Shown piece after piece: positions 23,481 to 35,508 of a stretch of DNA of 64,000 nucleotides. Every line of letters begins with the position of its first letter. Position 1 is the first letter of the stretch. The stretch is from Linepithema humile (taxonomy: Eukaryota > Arthropoda > Insecta > Hymenoptera > Formicidae), in the NCBI RefSeq assembly GCF_040581485.1, contig NC_090132.1, positions 15,816,146 to 15,880,145 on the forward strand, written 5' to 3'. The notes under the pieces are model-generated. The model was not told the origin of the DNA and made no database searches. It saw nothing but the letters and a program-made list of their open reading frames with translations. The translations under genes were made by a program, and so were the position numbers.

Positions 23481-24900
23481 ATTCCCGCGTATATCGCACT
23501 TTTATGTGACGTAATGCATTTTCTTGCGCCGCATTTCCCTCGAGTCATGCATCATACTATACATTTGGAGGAAATAAACAGAAAGCGTAGAATCGTAAAT
23601 TTCCTCTACGTATACCATCTTTTAGCTTTTAATCACATCTAGCATCCAATGCGTTTAATTGGAATAAAAATGTAAAGATTTGTACTAAGATACATTACAA
23701 ATCTCAACCGGATGGTTACATTCTATTAATCAGCATAATTGATTGCTAGAGAAACTGAATAAAACTCAGATTATGCGTTGAAAATTGAAGGTTGCGAAGG
23801 CTGGAGAGAGATTGGAATTCGATCTATCAGTAGAGTGGGCTAAGATTGATATTACTTGACTAATCGAATTCTAATCTCCAATTCGCAATCTCGATGCAGC
23901 CAATGCGGCCTTACGGGAGATTCGTACTTTTAATCGGAGCTCAAAACAATGACGCACTGTAACGCGCGCTGCCATTCACACGTCGCATTCCGCCGCAAAA
24001 GGCTAATGCTATGTAAATATAAAGTATCGTCCATTCAAGCGTAATTTTTTCTCACGCAAGGATAGTCAAGGTGGCCTTGTACTTGGCATCTCGACCTTTT
24101 AGGAAAAGAGATGATGTACGTCATCGCGTACCGTTACGAGGCGATCGTTACCGGCCGATTCGTCAACGTTCCTTCGTTTCTTTGTCCCCTTTCAGGTACC
24201 CGAACTGAGCAAAACGAGTCGCAAAATGTGAATTCACAAAATAATCGTTTGGAGACCGGCCGACGAGCGAGGCCGGCTTTCTAGCGTATTTCAACTGTGT
24301 TACGGCTCGCGTGGAGCAGCAGCAGCATGTTTGAAAAGCTGACGAGCACAGAAATGCATGCTATCAATTTCCATACGCCGTCGCATACTCGTTTTACGGG
24401 AGGCTACGACGCCACACTTTGATAGCGTAACTCTTTGCCAGTCTCGAGTGCTTTCTGTCAAGTAGACGTAATTTCTGACATTATCGTATACTACAACGTG
24501 ATTTAACGTTACCTAGTTATACATTTTTAAACTCATTTTAGACGATCTATAATTCACGACAGAACTCAAGATGGAATTCTACTTTGTGTAATGCAAGGAA
24601 ACATTTGAAATATCAGAATACATGTACGATTTTATACGCGGACGTGTTTAATAACAAGATTTGCCAATAAAACATTGACAGACACGATATCGTTCACTCG
24701 GCTTTACACGACACATTGCGTGATATTCGTGCAATTGTGTGCGAAAAATCCATATGCAATTATGGAGACATGTTCACAGCCATTGCTAATGAATAGTACT
24801 TTCGTTTGCTGGCCTTTTATCTTCGACGTTGGTGGTACACGTGTTCAGAATTGCAGCAACTTCGCATTTGCCAATACATATTTTTACGATTTCGATACGG
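23481..24900. other. Intergenic DNA, nothing recognised
   Basis: Mixed composition. No gene or element could be supported. Confidence 0.4.
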
Positions 24901-25717
24901 TACACTCAAAAAAATGATCTTGCAATAATAGCTAAAATTTTCTAGGTGTAAAAAATTAACTAAAACAGATAAATGATTAGCAACTGTTGTGATATCGCAT
25001 ATGTAATTACTTAATCAGTTTAGATGACAGAAACAGAATATATATCTGTATTGTTTGTGAACTTTAAAAAGAAAGTTTCTCTAAAGCGCCTATCTACACA
25101 CAGAAAAATACATACTGTATTTAAGTAAATATTACTTGTTTTAAGTATTTTATAAGTTCATATATCCGCAAATCTATCGTAAGTTTATCATAAGCATCAA
25201 ATTTATTCAAAATATATTTTGATCTCAGTAAGTTTAATACTTCAATCAAGAATATTAAATTAAAAAAAGAATTCTATTTGCTTATTAAATTAACCAAATC
25301 TGACTTTTCTTTGATACAATTTTATAATATTCTTCACCAAAAACTAATTACTTCTTTTGAGTATATGATAATGAGTTTATCAAAAATTTGTGATGAGTAT
25401 ATTTTAAGACTATTATCAAGAAAATATTCTTTATTAAAGATAATTGTTACTTAAAAAAAGAAAAGTAAGCCGAGTAATTACTTTTCTTAGCAATAGAATG
25501 ATATTTTTCTGTGTGTATATAAGATCAATCACGTGTTAGATCATGCAATGAATAACATTTAGCAATGGTACCTAAATTTTTCAGAAGCTATTGCTAGAAC
25601 ATTACTGCTATAAATTCTATATGTGACAAACAATGTTTTCACAGATACGAAAAATAGCGATACATTCTTGTTGCGATATCTAGAAATCTACATCAGCGAA
25701 ATATTTTTTTGAGTGTA
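24901..25717. mobile_element. MITE-like element, outer
   Basis: It is bounded by a perfect 15-bp terminal inverted repeat (TACACTCAAAAAAAT at 24901-24915, its complement at 25703-25717). TA at both ends would fit the target duplication of mariner/Tc1-type transposons. It has no coding capacity, as expected of a non-autonomous element. A second element sits inside it. Confidence 0.5.
25095..25517. mobile_element. MITE-like element, nested inside the previous one
   Basis: A perfect 16-bp terminal inverted repeat (TACACACAGAAAAATA at 25095-25110, its complement at 25502-25517), again with TA at the ends. The 423-bp AT-rich interior has no open frame. Its position inside the outer element implies it inserted later. 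Confidence 0.55.
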
Positions 25718-25868
25718 TGGAGAAATTTCAAGAAACAATAGTTTCTGTACTTATTCGAAAACACGATACAGAATGCTATGAAAATTCTATTTCTCTGATT
25801 AATCATTAAAATATCTTTAACGTTTGTAAAGTGATGTTGAATATGAAAGAAAAAATTATGATGTACGA

Positions 25869-25882
25869 TATATATATATATA
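25869..25882. repeat. Short (TA)n tract
   Basis: A run of TA dinucleotides in AT-rich intergenic DNA. Confidence 0.7.
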
Positions 25883-26529
25883 AAAGAAAAATAACATTAA
25901 AATCTATGAATTGTTATATATTTTTATAATAAATTTTTCCTTTATCGGTATCTATTAATGAATGAAATGCGATATTTTTCACTTTATATCTTTCTTATGT
26001 TTCATCTTATGATATCATATTACATTTTATATCATCACGAGTATTCCCCGTACAGGTGAGGAGGCATCGTATTTGAAAGAGTAAAAGGAGACTACAAGAG
26101 AACATTTTTAGTCGATTACTTCTTGGTTAGAGCCAGCTGACGGCAGCATTATCTGAGAAATTCGATCTGATATCCACGCCACGGATCGATGGATCAAATT
26201 CGTCTCTGAAGTTTGCTCGCAAATTGTGTTTTCGTCGAGAAATTAATATTAAAATTTTCATCCTTATCGAAAATTCGTTTTGGATATCGTAAGAACATTT
26301 ATAAAACAATTGAATGGAAATAAAATTATCTAAACGCAATGTATAGCAATATCTTTGCTGAATTCACGAAAGACAGATGATGCCGAAAGCGTATCGGGGA
26401 TGCGTGAAAACGCTTGTATTTAGTACACAAAAGTCTTTCACAGTATCGACCATCTGGAGCGACTACCTCGTCTGACAAAAACAAGAAGAAAGCAATGGTC
26501 AGCTAAACGGGAAGCCCCATGTTTCTCTT

Positions 26530-26548
26530 TCTCTCTCTCTCTCTCTGG
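26530..26548. repeat. (TC)n microsatellite
   Basis: Alternating TC directly upstream of the GC-rich promoter block of the odd-skipped-family gene. Confidence 0.8.
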
Positions 26549-26639
26549 ATCTAAACTCAATTACTGAGCGTACATAAAAATCGCCGTTTAAACGGCGGAA
26601 AAAGACCATTCAACGGCAGCAAGAAACTCGCGTCTCGCG

Positions 26640-28470
26640 TATCAGCCTAACGACGACTCATCTGCGACGAACAATCGCGCCGCTTATTCTATCCAACTGG
26701 AGCAAATTCCGGAATCCGTGAACTAGAACCGCGCTCGTTCCAGCGAGACGTACGTAAGGTTGAATCGATTTGCCGGTGTAAAACCGGCTGGGCGTCGGCG
26801 GCTGCTGCCAGTAGAAAGAGACGGAAAGGAAAAAAAAAAAAAGGAAACGCCGAAGGACAGTGGGAGCGTGCGGGGAGCGAGGCAAACGTGTGGAGGCTGC
26901 GGGGGTACCGAAGGGAACGAAGAAGCCGAAGGTGGAAGCGGGACCGCAGCAGGACGGCGAAGGAGGATAAAGCGTGGCTGAGGGAGAGATCGAGAAGGAC
27001 AGGGCGTGAGGGAGGGCGGGAGGAAGGGAGACGGTGAGACCGAGACTCGATCTCTCTGACTGCCGCTGGCGGGGTGCACGGACCGCACTCCCCTTTCCGC
27101 TCGACCGATCTCCTTCGTCAGTGCCGGCGTGGCACGGGTTTCTTACAGGTGCGTTTACAACCTGCCTCACGGTTTTTTCATCCGTCTACCTGACAACCAC
27201 GGACAAGCACTGCGACAAATGCGTCTCGGACGGCAGTCGCGCTACCTTCACGAGAGCGGAAGCGCTACCTGATCTGGAGGGTTGGATCGAATTAGCAGTG
27301 TAGTGTTGCTTTCGGAGTGGATTAGCGACGAACGCAGTGCCTAAACGTTCACCTGGACGTGGATGTGCACTGGCGTACAAAGCGCTTGCGGACGCAACGC
27401 GGTCTCCCCTGCCTCTGAAACTTGAACGAGAAACCGTATCTTCGATGCAAATCTACATTATTGCGCGCGCATGGTTTACATCGGGCAAGGCTGAGCGCCG
27501 AATGTGCAAGGTGAGAAAATTCCACTCGGTAGCTGCGGGACCGAACGGAGAGAGCGAGAGTGAGAGAAGGAGAGAGGATGGGTGCTCAGGTTTGAGTTTA
27601 CGCACCTGCTCCTCATACCACGTCCCTACCTAAACCTCCTGCGTTCAACCTGCGCGGCATCGCCTCATAGGTACTGGTGGATAGGATACCGGTGAACCCC
27701 CGCGCGCACCCTTCGCCCTCCCGCGCCGCTCGCTCTCTCGAACCGTCCGTCGATCTCGCTCCGACAGCCGTGAGCCGGCCGGAACTCGCCTCTGTCGCAC
27801 CAAAGGCAGCGCTAGAGCGAGGCAGTCGCCGCACAGCATCCAGCAGCAGCGCTACTAGCGGCAGCCAAACGGAAAGACTCCCAGGCGAGTTGCCCTGCCG
27901 TATAGGTGTGTGGCGTGTGTGCGAATCGTCCATGAGCCTCGCTTGCGTGGGTGTGAGCTGAGGAAGCCTACCTGGCGGCGTCCGACACGCAGTAACTCGC
28001 GCGCTCCTTCGTGTTCTCCCGTAGGAAACAGCGTCGCGCGCGCGTACCGTTCCCAGCTCGGTCGTTTCTTCCCCGAAAGGGGAAACTGCGAAGTTTCTGG
28101 AAAATTTTTAACCATCGTGGAGGAGAGAAGAGTGCGTTAACCGCGCGCGCGGCTCCTTTGAGAGGAGCGCCTTACCGCGCGGTTCACCGGACGAGATCGG
28201 AGCGGGATCGGAAGTGCGACGGAAAAGTACACGTCAGTTCCCACGATCCCGTGTATGTGTGTTCATGTGTACGAGAGAAAAAAAGATAGTGATACGCGAA
28301 TAAGTCAGTCATTGTTATCTCGGAGTGGATGTCCCCGGAGATACGACGAATGCTTCCGTGGCCGATCGTTGGACCAATAAGGAATTTCGGGCGGAGGAGA
28401 TGCGTTGGTGGCTGAAAAGAGGAGACTGAAAGGGAGACCTGAAAAAGGTTTCTCCGTCAATATCGTCCAG
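26640..28470 (+). promoter_or_regulatory. CpG-rich promoter and non-coding first exon of the five-finger gene
   Basis: A 1.8-kb GC-rich island. Its right edge is a strong donor, CCAG|GTAAGA at 28470/28471, followed by AT-rich intron up to the acceptor at 30434. This fits an untranslated first exon. An initiator-like TCAGT lies at 28305-28309. The exon's 5' end is not known. Long open frames here are low-complexity artefacts and none connects in frame through the splice to the start codon. Confidence 0.5.
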
Positions 28471-28973
28471 GTAAGACAAAGACAGCAAATATAATTGGGG
28501 ATTCTCTATGCGCCGAAAATAGCGGGTCCATCGTGTGTCCACTTCATTGCGTCCCTACGGACATTCGCGATTCCAACATGGCTGCTGGGACTAGCCGTGA
28601 CCGCTGGGTCCGCGGAAGCCATGTTGGCAGGTGTGCTCGGCTCTCGGAGATAACCAGTTCGCGTTCGTAAAACGCATGCAGCACCGATACGCCGAATGGT
28701 AGGCTGAAATGAGCGCGTTACGATCGAATTATCATTTAAATTGCTGCTCGTCTGCTGCCTTCGAGAAGCGCACCTGTAAAACAATGTACGCGCGGTTTTG
28801 TTAGCAAAATGGATACGTGAGGTGTGATTAATAGAAAACCTCCTTCAACATTGTCCATATCTATTTCCTATACGATTGCGAAAGTTTGCGGTAAACTGAT
28901 ATGCAGTGGTTCTCTTCAAGTCGATTAAAATCCGCAACTACTGATCAATTATAGAATTCTTTATTTCGCAATT

Positions 28974-29121
28974 AAACAGAGAGTTAAGGAATGTTAACGT
29001 TTGCGTATTACCACCTTAGGTAAATATCAATACAAAATGCCAATTACCAAACAGAAAGTTAAGAAATGTTAACGCTTGCGTATTACCACTTTAGGTGAAT
29101 ATTAATGCAAACTGCCAATTG
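28974..29121. repeat. Two-copy tandem repeat, period 75 bp
   Basis: Copy 1 is about 28974-29048, copy 2 about 29049-29121. Both share AACAGA.AGTTAA and GTTAACG.TTGCGTATTACC, with scattered substitutions. It lies in intron 1 of the five-finger gene. Confidence 0.8.
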
Positions 29122-30092
29122 CGGCATTTTATGATAATTCTTATCAAACATGGCACAAAAATGTAATGTTTAACAACGTGGATTTCGGCTTTAACGCGTT
29201 TGTTGAATTATCAATCATACGCGATACCTTTTACGTGCTGCTTTTTACATTTTTATGTTAATTAAAATATCGATGAATATAATATATGGCATGCATATAA
29301 GACGATTTATGTGATATAGATATAAGATAAGATATAAGTATATCAACTTATTGTCAATAGTTGATTCGGTGTTAGAAAATATTTTCCATGCTGGATTATA
29401 TTGCTCTCAAACACACTTCTTATTTGAGTTTAATATGAATGTGTATTTAAAAACTCGCATGCGTATCGTGAAGAAACGTACAGAAAACTTAAAATGTTAT
29501 AAAAATTTTGTTTGTTTAAAATAAAATTAGTTTGAATATGAAAGAAATTTGCGATATTGAAAATGATCGAAATAGAAGAAAAAATAGAATTAAGACCATG
29601 TGCTTTTACTTGACTGCGAACTGAACATTTACATTATTTTAAACGAGATAATAGAGATAAGTATAAGTAAATATATGTGCAATGTACATATAAAATATTG
29701 GAAAAATGAAATCATGTATACATTTTACGGAAATAAGTCAGCAACAATTTGATAAAATTAAAAATTGTATAGAAGTATTGAATAATTCATAACGGTGCAA
29801 CGCATGTGTCAAAAATTTAATCTAGTTTTTTTTTCGATAAAATATCAAAATAAAGCACTAAAATTTAAGAAGAACTTAACTAAAGAATTTACTAATAACG
29901 TTAAAAATTAATGTTAATCCGAACATTTTCAGATCTTAATGCATTTTCAAGTCATAAACAAATAATATATTTATCAGATTTATACTGTTGTGCATTGATT
30001 TTTATATTCATTATTGTTGTTTATATTTATCAATGTTTTTATTAATTAATGTTTATATTTATTAATGTGTCAACAAGTAATGTTAAAATCGA
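29122..30092 (+). other. Middle of intron 1 of the five-finger gene
   Basis: Strongly AT-rich, with no gene or element recognised. Confidence 0.5.
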
Positions 30093-30434
30093 TTTTGTTC
30101 GATATTTTTAAAAACCCAAAAAATGCTAAAATATATAATTAAATATATGATTTAAGAAACGTTAGTTTTGCAAAGAACAAAATCAGATCTACCGGTAACT
30201 TATGTATTCTTATTTTAGTAAATTTATTAAACAAAATTTCTTTAAAATATAACTTTTTCGTAAGAATTTATATATAATTATGATTAAAATTGCTTGCTGA
30301 TTTGTTCGGTATTTTTAAAAATGCTAAAATATATAATTAAATATGTTTTAAGAAACTTTAATTTTGCAAAAAAAATCAGATCTAATCAGATCTAGTGGTA
30401 ATGTTAATCAATGTAATTTATTCTTATTTTTCAG
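30093..30434 (+). repeat. Duplicated segment at the splice acceptor
   Basis: About 130 bp at 30093-30219 (TTTGTTCGATATTTTTAAAA through TTCTTATTTTAG) is repeated with changes at 30300-30434, which ends in the true acceptor TTCTTATTTTTCAG. Both copies share AATGCTAAAATATATAATTA and AATCAGATCT. The upstream copy keeps an acceptor-like TTATTTTAG at about 30218. Confidence 0.75.
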
Positions 30435-30445
30435 TTGCAACTGGT

Positions 30446-31212
30446 ATGCCGACCGACATCGTAGTTACGTCGGCTTCGGCCACGATTTCAGAGGAGACGA
30501 GTAGAGGTCGGGACCTGGGACTTGGACCGTCTCCAAGGTCAGGTTCCTCCGCAGCCTCGTCGTCCTCCAGCTCTGGCGCGACGTCGACCTCGAGAGGATT
30601 CGATCCGTCTGGCACTCTCGCGGCTTATCACCATCACCGTCACAGCTTGGTGACTGGTCTGGGTCATGCTCATCACCGGGAGTCATCAGCCTTCGTGCCT
30701 GTCGTGCCTTCAAGATTACATCTCACGCCTTATCCGGGCGAGATGCATCCTCACTTAACCGGGCCACCGCCCTCTTCGTCATCATCGACGAACTCGGAAC
30801 ACGAAGTTGGTCCTGAATCCTCAGTAGCTAGAAAAAGTTCCTCAAACTACGAAATCATGGCCATGATGGCTGACAAAAGAAAGGAATTGACGAGAGCACT
30901 TCTCATACCGCCACCTCCCCTCCTGGAAGCACCTCCCGGTTATTCGGTGTTTGCCGGTCCCTTTCCAGGTAGTTCTGCTTTGTACCCACCGGGTGGTCCA
31001 TTAGCCCACCAACATTTGGATCGCAGGCTACTTCGTGCACCTGGCAGAGCATCCAGGCCGAAGAAGCAGTTTATTTGTAAATTCTGTAATCGACAGTTTA
31101 CAAAATCGTACAATCTTCTCATCCATGAGCGAACTCATACCGATGAAAGACCGTATTCCTGCGACATTTGTGGCAAGGCGTTTAGGAGGCAGGATCATCT
31201 TAGGGATCACAG
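30446..31212 (+). CDS. sob/bowl: Five-finger gene, coding exon 1
   Basis: 255 codons plus two bases. It encodes the Ser/His/Pro-rich N-terminus, finger 1 and most of finger 2. The donor CACAG|GTATAA splits the Arg codon between the two zinc-binding histidines of finger 2. Confidence 0.92.
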
Positions 31213-32419
31213 GTATAATACACGACTTATTTTTATTAAATTAATAAAAAATAATATAAAAAATGTGAAAAATTAATTTGTTTAAATTTTATTCTTTGTT
31301 AATTGTATTAATTTTTCTCGCAATATTGAATTGTTCAGCAATAAAGTTAAAAGTATAAATAGCGGATTAAAAATCCGCCATGGAGCATAAAACTTCAAAA
31401 TTTTTAATTAGAATGTCAACTTTTTAATACTAAAAAAATTTTTTTCAAGCGTAAGAAATTTATTTATATTTAAATCTTATCGTCCATTTATTGAACGATG
31501 TTGCAGTATTATAGTTTTAAATTTGAAAAAAAAAAACGGTCATTTTCTTTGTTTTGCTTTCAGGTATATCCACAGTAAGGAGAAACCTTTCAAATGTGGT
31601 GAATGTGGCAAGGGCTTCTGCCAGAGCCGCACTCTCGCGGTTCACAAAATCTTGCATATGGAAGAATCGCCGCACAAGTGTCCGGTTTGTGCGAGAAGCT
31701 TCAACCAGCGCAGCAATCTCAAGACACATCTTCTAACACACACGGATCACAAGCCTTACGAGTGCACGTCATGCGGCAAGGTGTTTCGCAGAAACTGCGA
31801 TCTCAGGAGACACACACTCACCCACGCTGTGGGTGACGTGCCGCCGGAAGCGTTGGAAGAAGCGTTGCGCGACGACGACAGCCCGGAAGAGGACTGCCCC
31901 GAGCCAGGACCCTCGACCTCCGCATCGAAGTCCGCAACATCGTCCATGTCCTCGGCGTCTTCGAGTTCGTCCGGATATCCTTCTCAAGGGCCGTCGGCGC
32001 CGCCGCCCGCACCCACAACATCGGGATCCGCGCCGTCTCTTCCTCAAAGACCTCAGCTTCAAATTAGAAGAGATCTCCTGCCCGCCGTGAAACCGTCGAC
32101 GGTGACGAGCGGTTCCGCGCCTCACTCGCTCACCCAGAATCCACCAGCTGCTCTTCCGCCGCCACCGCCGCTCATATTGACTTCTTACCGACGAAGAATC
32201 GGCTCGCCAGGTCCCTCTAGAGTACTTCTCGAGATTCAGGAGCGTGAACGTGAGAGGGAACGAGAGATGGAGCAGAGCAGAGAGAGAGAACGTAACAGAG
32301 AACGTGACAAAGAAGCGGCCAGGCCACCCAGAGCACCAACACCGCAGCCACCACCGCCACCTCCTCGGCCTGCACCGACACGCCAAGGCTTCACCATCGC
32401 CGATATAATGGGCCGATAG
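30446..32419 (+). CDS. sob/bowl: Odd-skipped-family five-finger transcription factor
   Basis: Coding exons 30446-31212 and 31564-32419 join in phase 2 to give 540 residues. Residues 209-343 hold five tandem C2H2 fingers (starting FICKFC, YSCDIC, FKCGEC, HKCPVC and YECTSC) with TH/IH...K-P linkers. The first finger, with KSYNLLIHERTH, is the odd-skipped signature. Odd itself has four fingers; Sob and Bowl have five. Linkage to drm favours sob, but I could not decide from sequence. The C-terminus FTIADIMGR (532-540) is an eh1-like Groucho-binding motif. Other features are an N-terminal Ser-rich segment, a conserved-looking NYEIMAMMADKRKEL, a Pro-rich C-terminal half and a long Arg/Glu run. In Drosophila these proteins are nuclear repressors controlling segmentation, gut and leg joints. 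The start ATG at 30446 follows the acceptor at 30434 and has G at -3. Confidence 0.93.
31213..31563 (+). other. Intron within zinc finger 2
   Basis: 351 bp, AT-rich, GT-AG, phase 2. No element seen. Confidence 0.85.
31564..32419 (+). CDS. sob/bowl: Five-finger gene, coding exon 2
   Basis: The acceptor TTTTGCTTTCAG supplies the third base of Arg and continues with YIHSKEKPF, completing finger 2. Fingers 3-5 and the Pro-rich tail follow, ending with the eh1-like motif and TAG at 32417. Confidence 0.93.
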
Positions 32420-33191
32420 AAATTTCGCACGTGTTGCAGGTGATTTTGCTACTTCCAGATCGAGTTTCCAGATATAGAGAGATGAAGTATGTGAAGAAAA
32501 TTCTTCACAAGGAACAATGTCTTTCTGAAGATTGTACGATATTTTTGAGAGAAGAGAAAGTAACTAACTTGTCGAAAATCTGCATGGCTTATATATTTTT
32601 CACAGAGATAACGCGAGGACAATGCACTTTTGACATAGACAATGCGGGAATTGAAGCATACGGAAAGTAGATAAAACTTAAAAATTTTTTTGAAGCTTTT
32701 ACGAGACCTTGGCAAATTCTTTCAAGGAATCTACGCGTGCATAATTCTAAAATAGTTATTAGATGCGAAAAGCTTAATTCTCCCGTTCCGCAGTACAGTC
32801 ATATGATTGCGTATTATTTTTTAGACCTAATATAATAATATAGACATGAGCAGATATACAGAGAATTTAAAAAAATGACAAAATATTATTACATGACTTG
32901 GATAAAGCAATAGTCTTTTTTAAGAATAAGACGATTAAACAAACGCATACCAAAAATGTGCCTTCATTGTTTGTTCTAAAGTATTCGCTAAAAGAAAAAG
33001 AGACTGGGCTCGCGCGAAGCTATAGTTCTTTCCGTGACGCATTTCGATTGCGAAATGAATTAATAGGGGGAAAAAATCAAATTAATCCCGAGTGCACATA
33101 TAGTACATAGGACTTTAAATGAAATTAAATCTCATGATTATTTCTTTTTTTAAATAAATATATATATATTTAAATAAATTTATTAAATAAA
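32420..33191 (+). other. 3'UTR of the five-finger gene with poly(A) signals
   Basis: AATAAA occurs at 33153-33158 and 33186-33191, with a further one between them. The sequence before them is AT-rich and non-coding. The exact 3' end is uncertain. Confidence 0.4.
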
Positions 33192-33269
33192 GAACCACAA
33201 AGATTTAATTTTATATATAAATATGTGTATATCGGGATTTAAAAGATTAGTAAGAAGGGATAATTATGG

Positions 33270-33620
33270 AATTCCCGCTGAGTACTCTTTTGTCCCGCCG
33301 ATGTAGAGAGAAGGGATAATGCAAATTTTGCGGTCGAGGTAACATCCTGTGCCACCGTGGCAGGTGCAATACGGCTTTGTGCCTGTTCGGTCCGCGCGCA
33401 AAATACCTGCTCCCGCTACTGCTCCCGCTTTTCCCTTCTAAAAATATTCTCGGCCATAGGCGAATGTCATCAATATTTTTCTCCCCTTTTTTCCCCACCC
33501 CGGTGCGAGAGAGAGAGAGAGAAAGAAAGGCGTTAATGGTCCTTTTGTGAGACTCCAAATGTACACCGTCCGACCGAGGAGGCGATCCTTTTGGTCTACG
33601 CGCCGACACAAAGATATACC
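33270..33620. promoter_or_regulatory. GC-rich island downstream of the five-finger gene
   Basis: About 350 bp of higher GC, including a short GA repeat near 33508, within AT-rich DNA. It may be an enhancer or the start of a non-coding transcript. No gene is seen. Confidence 0.25.
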
Positions 33621-35500
33621 TTCGTTTCAGTGGATCTCAAAGAATATGAGAGCGACCGTTAATCGAATACATTATAAAATAATTTATCATTTCATTTTTT
33701 TTAAATATCTATTATGATTAAATTAAATTTCGATGTGTTTGAATACTCGAACAATTTGGCTGATTGTGCTTTGCGTTCGGTTGACATGCGTTGCAAATAA
33801 AAGACAGAATAGAATTGACTACAAAATACAAGAGTTTAATGTTTGAAGTAATATTTACCAATAGCAGAGAGTATCATCATTTTGTAATTTTTAATTATAA
33901 AATGTATACTGACTTTCCACACATATTTTACGAATAATATTGAAAATTTAGTTAACGAACGTTTGAAGATATGAGCTGTTTTACACAACGCTTTGTCTTA
34001 AGCGAAAACAATAGAAATAAATTAGATTAAATTAAATTCCATATTCATTTCAAATATGCATACAATTGCGATCATAAAGTTAAACATTAATTTAATTCAG
34101 TTGTTCTTTATTAATTTAATTTAATTTACTTCTAAATGATTTTCGAAACAAAACGTTGTGATAGGAATCCCATGAATTTTATAAATACCTGATATGTATG
34201 TGTATATTATTTTATACACATATTTGCAATTCGGATAGTCGAATAACTGTACATGAGATAATATGCATAATGTTTTATAAGTATAATAATAATAATGTAA
34301 TTATTATCTTAGGTATGTTATATGATTTTTTCAAAAATTCACGGACAAATGTTTGTTAAACCGCGAACATTTGATTATTAATTTCATCAAGATATTCAAT
34401 TTATGATTATAATTACTTTTGAAAGTTATGTATGTAATATCAGTAATGCATTTATCACGCATTTAAAATCAATCCGTTCAGAATGTGATCAGATACTTTA
34501 GAATAAAATAAACTTTATAAGTATATAAATTTTAAATAAGTCAACATAAGTATATATTTTTTAATGTGTTTTTTCAATCAGAACAGTATATATAAAAAAT
34601 TATAATTTGTTTCAAAATGTTAAAGATTTATTAGTGTAAAGTAAAAATTAATTATATGAATTATTAGAAATCATCATTATTCCAACATATTATCAACTGA
34701 CTACTAAGACAAAATATATTGTAAATTGAAATTTTTACACATTTATATTTTAACACGGAAATGTAATTTTTTATGTATATGTGCTTGCTGAGAGAGAGAG
34801 AGAGAGAGAAAGAATGAAATTTCTTCAGTATGTGAGAAAGCGCAATAGAGATAAATAGCGCATAAGAATAAAAAAAGACAACAATGAAGCAGCAATGAAG
34901 AAAGAAATAATGAAGAAAAGAGGAACATAATGAGATAGAAAAATAATAAATAAGTAAAACTGAAGTTGGATTGTTTTAAGAAAGATCTAGTTAAGTGCAA
35001 ATTCAATTAATTGCCAATACGAGCCGACAAGCGCACACATTTATGCGATGTTTTTTTTTAATTGAATTTTAAAAAACGAAATATTTTAATTCTTACTTAA
35101 GTCTTTTTAAACTGTGGTGTAGATAATATCATATTGGTCGGAATTTGCACTTAATAAGATAGACAAAGAAATATTTGGCGTAGATGTTCTTTTCGATATA
35201 GACTTAATGTATAGTGATATATGCAATGTACAATATACTACGTACAACGAGAGCCGTCTACATCGTAAATTGCAAATGTGCAAGCGATCAAACGCCTGTT
35301 ATTTTCTATGTTATCAGATTATACTTTGTATAAGTATCTATATTTTTAGATTTATATGAGAGTTAAGCGACTTTTTGTAAATTATATTAAGAAAGATGAA
35401 ATAAAAAATGATATAAAAAACCGTAAAAGGTCTGTAACATCAATTAAAAATCTTTTTGCAAAAGTAAAATTATATTAAGATTACTGCAACTTTATATAGG
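33621..35500. other. AT-rich intergenic DNA
   Basis: No gene recognised. It contains a (GA)n microsatellite at about 34789-34810. Confidence 0.5.
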
Positions 35501-35508
35501 GTGTTTAT

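Noticed and set aside
26658..27170. Minus-strand open frame of 170 codons
   Set aside because: Within the promoter island, Ser/Pro/Arg-rich, no domain.
30395..30445. Upstream extension of the five-finger open frame
   Set aside because: Lies before and across the splice acceptor at 30434, so it is mostly intron.
31769..32386. Minus-strand open frame of 205 codons
   Set aside because: Exact shadow of the five-finger gene's coding exon.
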